DNA of 10,068 nucleotides from NCBI GenBank assembly GCA_017628165.1, contig JAGBZQ010000086.1:1-10068 (forward strand), read 5' to 3'. The notes under the pieces are model-generated. The model ran no database searches, was not told where the DNA came from, and saw only the letters and a program-made list of their open reading frames with translations. The position numbers and the translations under genes were made by a program. Source of the DNA: Kiritimatiellia bacterium. GTDB lineage: Bacteria; Verrucomicrobiota; Kiritimatiellia; RFP12; UBA1067. Shown here piece after piece: positions 1-6,757 of this stretch; position 1 is the first letter of the stretch; each line of letters begins with the position of its first letter.

Positions 1-2
1 CC

Positions 3-62
3 AAGGACGACAAGCCAGACATTAAGCCTTTCTTAGAGTCGCGCGGACGTGAGATAAGGTAG
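3..62 (+). CDS. Possible 3' end of an upstream gene (partial, unidentified)
   Basis: The third forward frame is open from the window edge to a TAG at 60-62. It would give a strongly charged C-terminus of 19 residues ending in FLESRGREIR. Codon choice (AAG, GAC, GAG, CGC/CGT) resembles the recognised genes in this window, and such charged tails are typical of soluble proteins. Against it, the stretch is very short, shows no motif, and an open frame of this length is common by chance at this GC content. If real, the gene converges on trmL. I cannot name a family. Confidence 0.35.
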   Translation, partial: KDDKPDIKPFLESRGREIR

Positions 63-193
63 ATTCCGCGTGTGAGAAATCCCGCGTGCTTGATTTGCGC
101 TTATTTGAAATCGCCTTGCTGGCGCTTTGCGCGGTGCTTGTCGCCGCGTTGGCCGCAAATGCAGATGCGGCAAAAAAGGTTACGTACCGCGAT
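63..193. other. Intergenic stretch between a possible upstream gene and trmL
   Basis: No gene is supported here. A forward reading from a GTG at 86 gives a hydrophobic, signal-peptide-like segment ending in small residues (AANADAA). It then runs 200 bases antisense into the conserved end of trmL, so it is not accepted as a gene. A run of six A at 175-180 would be a T-tract for leftward transcripts leaving trmL, but the only hairpin before it (around 179-188) has a stem of about three pairs. An intrinsic terminator is therefore not called. A small GCGC-TTT-GCGC inverted repeat sits at 122-132. Confidence 0.4.
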
Positions 194-667
194 TCAATAG
201 GCGTTCTTTCCCTCCAGCTGCCGGAAGCATTCGTAGGCGGAGATCGAGACGGCGTTGGCGAGGTTGATGCTGCGGGCGTGTTCGCCAGGCATGGGGATCC
301 TGAAAAGGGATCTTTCGTACCGCGTGTAGAAGTCCTTCGGAAGCCCGGAGGATTCGTTGCCGAAGATAAGCGCGTCGCCCTCTTCGAACCGGCATGAATA
401 GAGGGAGGTCTTTCCGTGCGTTGAGAGGAAGAAGAGGCGTTTGGGCACAGCCGCGGCCAGATACTCCTCCCATGAGTCGTGGAGTCTTACATCCAGATGC
501 GGCCAGTAGTCGAGCCCTGCGCGGGCGATCGCCCTATCGTCAAGCGCGAAGCCGAGCGGCCTGACGAGATGGAGGGGGACTCCCAGCCCTACGCAAAGTC
601 TGCCGATTGCGCCCGTGTTGTGCGGGATTTCCGGCCTCAAGAGAACGATGGAGAAATTCTGCCTCAT
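194..667 (-). CDS. trmL: tRNA (cytidine/uridine-34)-2'-O-methyltransferase TrmL
   Basis: A 157-residue SPOUT-class RNA methyltransferase, close to the usual TrmL length (E. coli TrmL is 157). TrmL uses S-adenosylmethionine to 2'-O-methylate the wobble nucleotide of certain tRNA-Leu species, which stabilises decoding. The three SPOUT motifs are intact: IPHNTGAIGR (14-23) with the family Asn and Arg, IFGNESSGLP (101-110), and RIPM...RSINLANAVSI (123-142) forming the knotted cofactor site. The AGLDYW segment (50-55) is also typical. The start at 667 has AGGA 8 bases upstream, overlapping the stop codon of the preceding transporter gene. Only 9 bases separate the two, so trmL is very likely co-transcribed with it. 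The enzyme is cytoplasmic. The SPOUT assignment is secure. TrmL rather than another SpoU-type enzyme rests on size, lack of an N-terminal extension, and close similarity to the E. coli motifs. Confidence 0.92.
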   Translation of the reverse strand: MRQNFSIVLLRPEIPHNTGAIGRLCVGLGVPLHLVRPLGFALDDRAIARAGLDYWPHLDVRLHDSWEEYLAAAVPKRLFFLSTHGKTSLYSCRFEEGDALIFGNESSGLPKDFYTRYERSLFRIPMPGEHARSINLANAVSISAYECFRQLEGKNAY

Positions 668-676
668 GATGCAATC

Positions 677-1444
677 CTAGAGCGAAAGGCCGGCAAGCAG
701 CTTCTGAACCGTGACCACCAGGAGGAGGCCGGCAATCAGCGCGAACGTGGCCGGCTTTTCGTAACCGTGGGAATGTGTTTCAGGAATCATCTCGTGGCTG
801 ATGACATAGAGCATTGCGCCTCCCGCCGAGGCCAGGAGAAATGGCGCCGCCCCTGCAAAGACCATTGAGAGTGCGAGCCCGGCGCCGACCGATGCGATGC
901 TTACGGCCGCAATCGCAAACGATATCGCGATTGTGCGCCTGGCGCCTGCGCCCGCCATCATGAGGGGCGCCGCTATCACAACGGCCTCCGGAACGTTCTG
1001 CAGCGAGAGCGAGGTGGCCACCGTCAAGATGCTGCCCGTGTTTTCCGAGGCGAAGCTTACGCCGGAGGCCAGGCCCTCGGGAATCTTGTGGAGCGCGATT
1101 GCCGCGGTGAAGAGCAGCGCCTTGGAGTGTCCGCCCGCAGAGCCTGACGGATCGATGCCCGCAATGCGATGGAGATGCGGCACGATTCTGTCCAGGAAGC
1201 TTATGGCAAGCGCTCCGGCAAATGTGCCCAGAAGCGGCATCGGCAGTCCCCCAGGTCCGTCGAATGCGGGCGCCAGGAGGCCGAGCACCGCCGCCGCGAG
1301 CATGACGCCTGCGGCAAACCCCAGGACGATGTCGTTGAGGCGATGGGGGATATTCCTGAAGGCTATGCCGCAGAGGACTCCCAGAATGGTGGAGCTTCCC
1401 ATTGATATGAGAACCACGGACAGGATGGAGGTATTGAAGGTCAT
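677..1444 (-). CDS. ZIP-family divalent metal transporter
   Basis: A 255-residue polytopic inner-membrane protein of the ZIP (ZRT/IRT-like, ZupT/GufA) family, which moves Zn2+ and often Fe2+ or Mn2+ into the cytoplasm. The metal-site motifs are visible: HKIPEG (119-124) in the central helix, LQNVPEA (148-154) in the next, and SHEMIPETHSHG (216-227) further on. His90 and His92 lie in a loop (VPHLHR). About eight hydrophobic segments are spread over the length, as expected. There is no long His-rich loop. The ATG at 1444 is the only usable start for the full first helix, because an in-frame TAG sits five codons upstream (1457-1459). That start has no ribosome-binding sequence, and a TATAAT lies six bases before it (see the promoter entry). 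The gene is first of a two-gene leftward unit with trmL and diverges from guaB. Metal specificity cannot be read from sequence. Confidence 0.9.
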   Translation of the reverse strand: MTFNTSILSVVLISMGSSTILGVLCGIAFRNIPHRLNDIVLGFAAGVMLAAAVLGLLAPAFDGPGGLPMPLLGTFAGALAISFLDRIVPHLHRIAGIDPSGSAGGHSKALLFTAAIALHKIPEGLASGVSFASENTGSILTVATSLSLQNVPEAVVIAAPLMMAGAGARRTIAISFAIAAVSIASVGAGLALSMVFAGAAPFLLASAGGAMLYVISHEMIPETHSHGYEKPATFALIAGLLLVVTVQKLLAGLSL

Positions 1445-1450
1445 GCCGAT

Positions 1451-1456
1451 ATTATA
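1451..1456 (-). promoter_or_regulatory. -10 box of the ZIP transporter promoter (predicted leaderless start)
   Basis: On the minus strand a perfect TATAAT is followed by ATCGGC and then the ATG of the transporter. With the usual 6-7 base distance, transcription would begin at or next to the A of the start codon, giving a leaderless mRNA. No purine-rich ribosome-binding site precedes the ATG. The -35 region at 17 bp spacing (GAATGC) is poor. The box is one arm of an 11-bp inverted repeat shared with the guaB -10 box. Confidence 0.6.
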
Positions 1457-1494
1457 CTAAAAATCGCATCTCAGCATTCGTCGAGCTGAAATTT

Positions 1495-1508
1495 TCGCAA
1501 ATTTGCGA
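1495..1508. promoter_or_regulatory. Perfect 14-bp palindrome, candidate operator for guaB and/or zip
   Basis: TCGCAAATTTGCGA is its own reverse complement over all 14 bases. It covers the -35 to -22 area of the guaB promoter, with its end 10 bases before the -10 box, a position where a bound dimer would block RNA polymerase. Relative to the divergent ZIP gene it lies about 51-64 bases upstream of the predicted start. The GCAAA/TTTGC half-sites resemble the E. coli PurR operator, a LacI-family site known at guaB, but the central CG of that site is absent, so the half-site spacing is 2 bp shorter. The regulator is unknown and the operator role is inferred. Confidence 0.45.
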
Positions 1509-1515
1509 TGGGTTT

Positions 1516-1524
1516 TGGTATAAT
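1516..1524 (+). promoter_or_regulatory. Extended -10 promoter of the guaB operon
   Basis: TGG-TATAAT is a perfect -10 hexamer with the TGn extension that can replace a good -35 box. None is evident at 17 bp (1496-1501), where the palindrome lies instead. Transcription would start near 1531, leaving a leader of about 32 bases. This is the only good promoter seen ahead of the five-gene plus-strand run. Confidence 0.65.
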
Positions 1525-1562
1525 ATCGTTTAAAAGGGTTAAAATCCCGTATGAGGAGAGTT

Positions 1563-3059
1563 ATGAATAAGTACATGGATTCTTTTATGAAAGCCTTCCC
1601 ATTCGAAGGTCTTACGTACGATGATGTCACGCTCGTGACCCAGTATGCAGATTTTCTGCCGGACGATGCGTCGCTTGAGACAAATCTCACGAGCCGCATC
1701 ACGATGAAGATACCCTTTATTTCTGCAGCGATGGATACCGTCACGGAAGCTCCCATGGCCATTGCGATGGCGCTTGCCGGCGGCATTGGCGTTATCCACA
1801 AGAATCTTGAGGAGGATGAGCAGGCTGCTGAAGTTGCAAAGGTGAAGAATCACTTGAACGGGCTTATCGATTCTCCCGTCTGCTTCCACGAGAATGACGA
1901 CATCAGCTTCCTTAGGAGCGAGAAGAAGCGTATGGGCCTTAAGTTCAACGGCTTCCCCGTTCTTGATAGCGATGACAAGCTCGTCGGCATGATTACCTCC
2001 TCCGATATGCGTTTCGCTCCGATGAACGCGATGAAGCTCAAGGACGTCATGCAGGTAGCCCCCATCACCGCTTCGCCCTCCACCTCCGTCAAGAAGGCAT
2101 ACGAGCTCATGCGCACGGCCAAGGTGGGCAAGCTGCCTCTCGTGGACAAGTCCGGGCGCGTCGTCGGCCTTTACAGTTTCACGGATGTTCAGCGCCTCGT
2201 GGAGAACAAGAGCCCCACGTTCAACTGCGACGACAAGTACCGCCTTAGGGTTTCCGCCTCTGTCTCCGGCGGCAAGGGCGATATCCAGCGCGTAGAGAAG
2301 CTTGCAGAAGCCGGCGTGGACGTTGTGGTGGTTGACTCCGCTCACGGCCACTCCAAAGGCATCATGGAGATGACGAAGTACATCGTCAAGCATTTCCCGA
2401 AAATTGACGTTATCGCCGGCAATATCGCCACGGGAGAGGCGGCGCTTGCGCTCGCCAAGTGCGGCGCTCATGCCGTCAAGGTCGGTATCGGCCCAGGCTC
2501 CATCTGCACCACGCGCGTCGTCTGCGGCGTTGGCATTCCTCAGCTCACAGCCGTCTACAATGCGGCCAAAGCGCTTCGCGGTAGTGGCGTTGCCGTTATC
2601 GCTGATGGCGGCATTAAGCTCTCGGGCGATGTTCCGAAGGCTCTTGCGGCAGGCGCCGATTCCGTCATGCTTGGCTCTGTTCTCGCAGGTACCGAGGAAT
2701 CTCCAGGCGAGAAGATCTATTCCAACGGCCGCCAGTATGTGGTTTATCGCGGTATGGGCTCCATGGCCGCCCTTAAGAACGGCAAGGGTTCGCGTGCCCG
2801 CTACTTCCAGGATAACGAGGCGGATGAGGATCTCGTTCCGCAGGGTATCGAGGGTATGGTTCCTTACTCCGGCCGCGTGAAGTCCATCATGACGCAGTTC
2901 TGCGGCGGCCTTAGGGCTTCCCTTGGCTACTGCGGAGCGCGCTCGATTGCTGAGCTTCAGAAGATCGGCAAATTCTACCGCATTACCACTGCCGGTTTGA
3001 AGGAAGCGCGTCCTCACGACATTACAATCACGAAAGAGGCTCCTAACTACCGTACATAA
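1563..3059 (+). CDS. guaB: Inosine-5'-monophosphate dehydrogenase (GuaB)
   Basis: A 498-residue cytoplasmic enzyme that oxidises IMP to XMP with NAD+, the committed step to guanine nucleotides. The TIM barrel is split by a CBS pair at about 100-218. The catalytic loop GPGSICTTR (310-318) carries the nucleophile Cys315. VVVVDSAHGHS (254-264) is the NAD-binding segment, IADGGIKLSGD (346-356) and MLGS (369-372) bind phosphate, and GIEGMVPYSG (428-437) belongs to the flap and active-site region. Length is normal (E. coli 488). I start at 1563 because AGGAG (1554-1558) lies just upstream. An in-frame ATG at 1551 would overlap that site and has no ribosome-binding sequence of its own. The stop overlaps the lepB start by one base (TAATG), so the genes are coupled. 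Transcription is from the extended -10 promoter at 1516-1524, possibly controlled through the 14-bp palindrome. Confidence 0.98.
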   Translation: MNKYMDSFMKAFPFEGLTYDDVTLVTQYADFLPDDASLETNLTSRITMKIPFISAAMDTVTEAPMAIAMALAGGIGVIHKNLEEDEQAAEVAKVKNHLNGLIDSPVCFHENDDISFLRSEKKRMGLKFNGFPVLDSDDKLVGMITSSDMRFAPMNAMKLKDVMQVAPITASPSTSVKKAYELMRTAKVGKLPLVDKSGRVVGLYSFTDVQRLVENKSPTFNCDDKYRLRVSASVSGGKGDIQRVEKLAEAGVDVVVVDSAHGHSKGIMEMTKYIVKHFPKIDVIAGNIATGEAALALAKCGAHAVKVGIGPGSICTTRVVCGVGIPQLTAVYNAAKALRGSGVAVIADGGIKLSGDVPKALAAGADSVMLGSVLAGTEESPGEKIYSNGRQYVVYRGMGSMAALKNGKGSRARYFQDNEADEDLVPQGIEGMVPYSGRVKSIMTQFCGGLRASLGYCGARSIAELQKIGKFYRITTAGLKEARPHDITITKEAPNYRT

Positions 3060-4021
3060 TGGTGAAGAGTCTAAAAGATTGCGCCAAGGAATGGCTTGAT
3101 ACATTGGTCGTCGCGATTTCGGTCGCGATGGCCTTTCGCGCTTATTTCTATGAGCCGTTTAATATCCCCACGGGATCGATGCAGCCGACGCTCTACGGCA
3201 ATCACTATCAGCCGTGCGAGGAGAAGGGCGCAATGCAGACATCTCCGCTTAAATGGATCAACTGGCTCGCAACGGGGCGCGACTACAAGGAGTTTCTTGC
3301 GCCCTTTGCAGGCTCTGTCTGGCTTGCCGAGCGCATAGACGGGCGCTATTCGCTTTTCATGGTATCGGGCAAACGCAGGAGCGATGAGATTTCCATTCCC
3401 ACGGATGCGTTGCCGTACCTCAATCTGGGGCCCGAGAGCCGCGGAAGGACTGTCGTTCCCGTTCCGCGCGCGGGCGGCTTCAGGGTTCTGCATTATTTCA
3501 ACGCCGACGGCACGCTGGGGCCTGAGGTGCACGTTCTCAAAAACACTCTTCTTTTCAGCGGATACGACACCACTGGCGATTTCATTTTCGTAAATAGGTG
3601 GAAATGGAATTTTCGCCTTCCTGCCCGCAGCGATGTCATGGTCTTCTCTACTACGGGGATAAAAGGCCTTATGCAGGGGACTCACTATATCAAGCGCGTT
3701 GTGGGGCTTCCTGGCGAGAAGGTTGAGATCAAGCCCGGAAAAGTATTTATCAACGATGTGGAGATGGGGCCGCTTAAACCCATGATGGGCAAGCGCGGCG
3801 AGCGCACGCCAGAGCCGAATCCCGGAGCTAACGGTCATGGCGGCTATGCCATGAATGCTCCCGTCGAGATCGGCGAGCTTGAGTATTTCACATGCGGTGA
3901 CAATTCCGACAACAGTTTAGACAGCAGATACTGGGGCGCCGTTCCCGAGGCGAAAGTGACGGGCAATGCGGCGTGTGTTTTTTGGCCGATAGTAAACCCG
4001 AGATGGGGGATGATAAAATGA
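3059..4021 (+). CDS. lepB: Signal peptidase I (LepB) with a large internal insertion
   Basis: A 320-residue membrane serine protease that removes signal peptides from exported proteins on the outer face of the cytoplasmic membrane. One N-terminal membrane segment (about 13-30) precedes box B, IPTGSMQPTL (36-45), with nucleophile Ser40. Box C is SDVMVF (191-196). Box D, YIKRVVGLPGE (210-220), carries the general base Lys212. Box E is GDNSDNSLDSRYWG (280-293). All catalytic elements are present. The unusual feature is the distance from Ser40 to Lys212: 172 residues against 55 in E. coli LepB (Ser90-Lys145). The roughly 115 extra residues lie between box B and box C (about 47-165), are not hydrophobic, and look like an inserted domain. 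Translation is coupled to guaB by a one-base overlap, with no good ribosome-binding site of its own. It overlaps the kinase gene by four bases (ATGA). Confidence 0.95.
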   Translation: MVKSLKDCAKEWLDTLVVAISVAMAFRAYFYEPFNIPTGSMQPTLYGNHYQPCEEKGAMQTSPLKWINWLATGRDYKEFLAPFAGSVWLAERIDGRYSLFMVSGKRRSDEISIPTDALPYLNLGPESRGRTVVPVPRAGGFRVLHYFNADGTLGPEVHVLKNTLLFSGYDTTGDFIFVNRWKWNFRLPARSDVMVFSTTGIKGLMQGTHYIKRVVGLPGEKVEIKPGKVFINDVEMGPLKPMMGKRGERTPEPNPGANGHGGYAMNAPVEIGELEYFTCGDNSDNSLDSRYWGAVPEAKVTGNAACVFWPIVNPRWGMIK

Positions 4022-6756
4022 ATGAAGTGCAGTTGATCCAGACGCCGTGCGTTTTTGGCGAGAACGGCAATTTCCTTCTTGAGCGTGAGCTCGGCAAGGG
4101 CGGCATGGGCGGTGTGTACATGGGCCGCGATAAGATGCTTGACCGCCCCGTGGCCGTCAAGGTGATGCTCAAGGAGTATGGTACGGATGCAGAGTTTGTG
4201 GAGCGCTTCAAGAAGGAGGCGCAGGCGGCTGCGCGTCTTATCCATCCGAACATCGCGCAGATTTATTCCTATGGTATTGCCGACGGGATGCCATATATCG
4301 CGATGGAGCTTGTGGCCGGCGGATCGCTTGATGCGATTATGCGCAATGCCGGCGGCGCGTTAGATGTTGCGCGCGTCATGAAGATTTGCGAGCAGGTGGC
4401 TCAGGCGCTGCGCTGCGCTGCGGATCAGGGGCTTGTTCATGGAGACGTCAAGCCAGAGAATGTCCTTCTCGACGCCAACGGCAATGCGAAGCTCGTGGAC
4501 TTCGGCCTTGCGGCGATGCAGAACAATACGGACGAGATCTGGGGGACGCCCTACTACATCGCCCCCGAGAAGGTTCGCAAGGAGATTGTGGATTATCGTG
4601 CGGATATGTATTCTCTCGGCGGCACGGTCTACCATGCGCTTTGCGGCATTCCGCCTTTTGATGGCGAAGATGCTTCCGCCGTTGTGCGCAAGCGCTTTGA
4701 TTATCTCCCCAGGAGACCGAGCGAAATCAGGCCCGAGCTTACTCCGCAGATTGACGCGCTCGTCATGAAGATGCTCGCGTTCGACCCTGCCGACCGCTAT
4801 CCTACGTTTGAAGCTTTGCTGGCAGACTGGAAAGCTGTTCTTTCCATGGGAATTTCTGCTTCACAGGTTTTGAATCCAATACCTTCTGCCGCTCCGGCAG
4901 CAAGCGCGGCGAAGCCTGCGGGAGGCAAGAAACGTCTTATGATCAAGCCGAAGCGCACACTTGCTGTTCGTCCTAATTCCGCATCAGGTGGCATTGCGGT
5001 GGAGGACGATCACGCGGACGCGAAGGTGAATCTTTCCGGCAGGAGCCTTTCTAACGGCGGCTCTGCCGAGGAAGAGGAAGGTTCCCTTGGCGGCAAGGTG
5101 GTAATGGTTATCGGCGGAATTCTTGGCGTGATCCTCCTCGTGGGCGGCGGGCTTTGGTTCCTTAGCGAAAAGAATAAGAGCGACAACGAAGCGCGCAGAT
5201 TAGGCGCTATCCAAAAGCAGATTGATGTGGATAAAGAAGCGCTTTCCGAATTTAAGCGTGTTGTCAGGAACATCCGTACCGAGGCCACGAACGTGGTCAA
5301 ATCCCTGACATCAGAGGCGGAGTCCACGCATTCGCGAATCGTGAAGCTTTTCTCTGAAGATTATCCCGCGGAGATTCTTGAGGGGATGCGCGCTCCGAAG
5401 ACGAAGCGCCTTTTGGTGGCGGAGAAGGCTCTTCTTCCGTCCGAGCCGCCATCTGCAGATGGAGCCGCCGCAGAGGGCAAGAAGGTTGAAGTCTCCAAGG
5501 AGAAGAAGGCTGAGATGGCTAAGGCTGCCGTAGAGGCGGGGCTTAAGTTTCGCGCTCCTGAAGAGGACGAGGCAGACCCCATGTCACCCAAAGGTAAGGA
5601 GTATCTTGAGGAGAAGAAGAAGTGGGAGGAGAAGCGTAAGGCCGAGGAGGAGGCTAAAGCGAAGGCTGCCGAGGAGAGTGCTGGAGATGCGGCAGGGGCG
5701 GAGTCTTCGGGAGAAGGAGCTGCAGATGCTCCTAAGATCCCTGATGTCGTAGGCAAGATGAAAGAGCTTTGGGTGCGTGTCCATGATGCTGTGGCCATGC
5801 AGCTTGAGATGGAAAGGGTTTTCAATAAGCTTCTTGAGGAGATTGAAAAGGGAGAGGGCTATTCTGCGTGCGACGAGTCGGTTAAGCAGTCGCTTATGAT
5901 TCTCGTTTCGCACTGCAAGACGACCTGCGATTCCGACGGCAATGCCAAGCTCAAGGAGTTGAAGACCGAGGCGGCCAAAATCAAGAACGCGCTTAAGCAG
6001 CTCTATAGAGACGAGGCTTCCAAGCTTGCTGATGCGAAGGCGCGTGCGCGTCAGCTGGAAGAAGCGGCGAAGCGTGCCGCAGCCCGCGAAGAGGAGGAAA
6101 AGCGCAAAGCTGCTGAGAGGGCCGCCAAGGTGGCCGCCGAGCTTGCTGCCGCAAAGGACAAGTTTGAGGAGCTCGTTGTCTCCGGTAAGTTCAGGCAGCT
6201 TGATTGGGGCGGTGCGAAGCGCGAGCTTGAGGCCCTAGAGAAGTCGTTTGAGACGGCCGAGGGCCGTCAGCGCATCCGCTCGGTGGAGCTTAAGAAGGTG
6301 GAGATGATGAAGTCCGTTCAGGATATCTTCATCCGTAATCTGAAAAACAAATATGTCTTCTCCGCGCAGCTTCGCGATAAGCAGGTGATTTCCGTGGATG
6401 CCAACAAGATCACGATAAAGGACAAAAGCGGCAAGGGATCTTCGTCTACGATTATGTGGCAGACGTTCTATTCCAAGTATCATCGCGCCTGGAGCGAGCT
6501 TTGGAACAAGTTTATCCGCAAGGGTAGAACAGAAGGAAGTCCAAAGCTTTCGCTCAAGCAGTATGCTGAAGCGCAGTTAGGTTTTGCGCTTACGATGAAA
6601 CTTGTATGTCCAGAGGTCGAAGGGGCTATGAAAGTGGCGGAGCTCAGCGCAATGGAGGCGGTCAAGTGCCTTCCGCAGTACAAGGAGATTGCCGCCGAGG
6701 CGTTTGATTTCGATTTTTCAAAGATAGAGGCGGAAGCTGCCGCAAATCAGCTTTGA
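4018..6756 (+). CDS. Membrane-anchored Hanks-type Ser/Thr protein kinase with long coiled-coil C-terminal region
   Basis: A 912-residue protein. Residues about 18-275 are a Hanks-type kinase domain: glycine loop GKGGMGGVY (26-34), ATP-anchoring Lys48 in AVKV, catalytic HGDVKPENVLL (141-151), DFG (161-163), GTPYYIAPE (176-184) and YRADMYSLG (193-201). The HRD arginine is Gly142, making this a non-RD kinase. The catalytic Asp143, Lys145 and Asn148 remain, so activity is expected. A low-complexity Ala/Pro/Ser and basic linker (about 280-358) leads to one membrane helix (361-382). The remaining about 530 residues should be extracytoplasmic: charged, Lys/Glu/Ala-rich stretches (about 482-571 and 660-719, the second probably coiled coil), a short beta-like segment (778-815) and a helical end. 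No PASTA, WD40 or TPR repeats are seen. The ATG at 4018 is preferred over 3973 because GGGGGA sits seven bases before it and it forms the ATGA overlap with lepB. The next gene starts after one base. Substrate and ligand are unknown. Confidence 0.94.
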   Translation: MNEVQLIQTPCVFGENGNFLLERELGKGGMGGVYMGRDKMLDRPVAVKVMLKEYGTDAEFVERFKKEAQAAARLIHPNIAQIYSYGIADGMPYIAMELVAGGSLDAIMRNAGGALDVARVMKICEQVAQALRCAADQGLVHGDVKPENVLLDANGNAKLVDFGLAAMQNNTDEIWGTPYYIAPEKVRKEIVDYRADMYSLGGTVYHALCGIPPFDGEDASAVVRKRFDYLPRRPSEIRPELTPQIDALVMKMLAFDPADRYPTFEALLADWKAVLSMGISASQVLNPIPSAAPAASAAKPAGGKKRLMIKPKRTLAVRPNSASGGIAVEDDHADAKVNLSGRSLSNGGSAEEEEGSLGGKVVMVIGGILGVILLVGGGLWFLSEKNKSDNEARRLGAIQKQIDVDKEALSEFKRVVRNIRTEATNVVKSLTSEAESTHSRIVKLFSEDYPAEILEGMRAPKTKRLLVAEKALLPSEPPSADGAAAEGKKVEVSKEKKAEMAKAAVEAGLKFRAPEEDEADPMSPKGKEYLEEKKKWEEKRKAEEEAKAKAAEESAGDAAGAESSGEGAADAPKIPDVVGKMKELWVRVHDAVAMQLEMERVFNKLLEEIEKGEGYSACDESVKQSLMILVSHCKTTCDSDGNAKLKELKTEAAKIKNALKQLYRDEASKLADAKARARQLEEAAKRAAAREEEEKRKAAERAAKVAAELAAAKDKFEELVVSGKFRQLDWGGAKRELEALEKSFETAEGRQRIRSVELKKVEMMKSVQDIFIRNLKNKYVFSAQLRDKQVISVDANKITIKDKSGKGSSSTIMWQTFYSKYHRAWSELWNKFIRKGRTEGSPKLSLKQYAEAQLGFALTMKLVCPEVEGAMKVAELSAMEAVKCLPQYKEIAAEAFDFDFSKIEAEAAANQL

Positions 6757-6757
6757 T

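Larger units (their letters stand above)
1447..1528. repeat. 11-bp inverted repeat containing both divergent -10 boxes
   Basis: GTATAATATCG occurs on the plus strand at 1518-1528 and, identically, on the minus strand at 1457-1447. Each copy contains a perfect -10 hexamer. The two copies face away from each other, with 60 bases between them. The shared bases extend beyond the hexamer (leading G, trailing ATCG), more than promoter consensus alone requires. Confidence 0.6.

Noticed and set aside
86..397. Forward 103-codon reading starting at GTG 86 as a secreted protein
   Set aside because: Two thirds of it is antisense to conserved trmL codons, it has no ribosome-binding site, and the part beyond the hydrophobic stretch looks random. 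It is kept only as a low-interest observation.
1551..1562. Earlier in-frame ATG for guaB adding four residues
   Set aside because: The AGGAG that serves the ATG at 1563 lies inside these codons, and nothing like a ribosome-binding site precedes 1551.
1539..3104. A 521-codon open frame on the minus strand covering all of guaB, longer than guaB itself
   Set aside because: Its product resembles no family I know, and guaB on the other strand is a full, conserved enzyme. Long antisense frames arise where the sense gene avoids TTA, CTA and TCA codons in a GC-biased genome.
3973..4017. Upstream in-frame ATG that would lengthen the kinase by 15 residues
   Set aside because: It would overlap lepB by 49 bases and has no ribosome-binding site, whereas the ATG at 4018 has GGGGGA seven bases upstream and forms the usual ATGA junction.
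5590..5690. AAG/GAG-rich tract in the kinase gene as a DNA repeat array
   Set aside because: It has no constant unit length. It is codon-level low complexity encoding a charged Lys/Glu/Ala helix.
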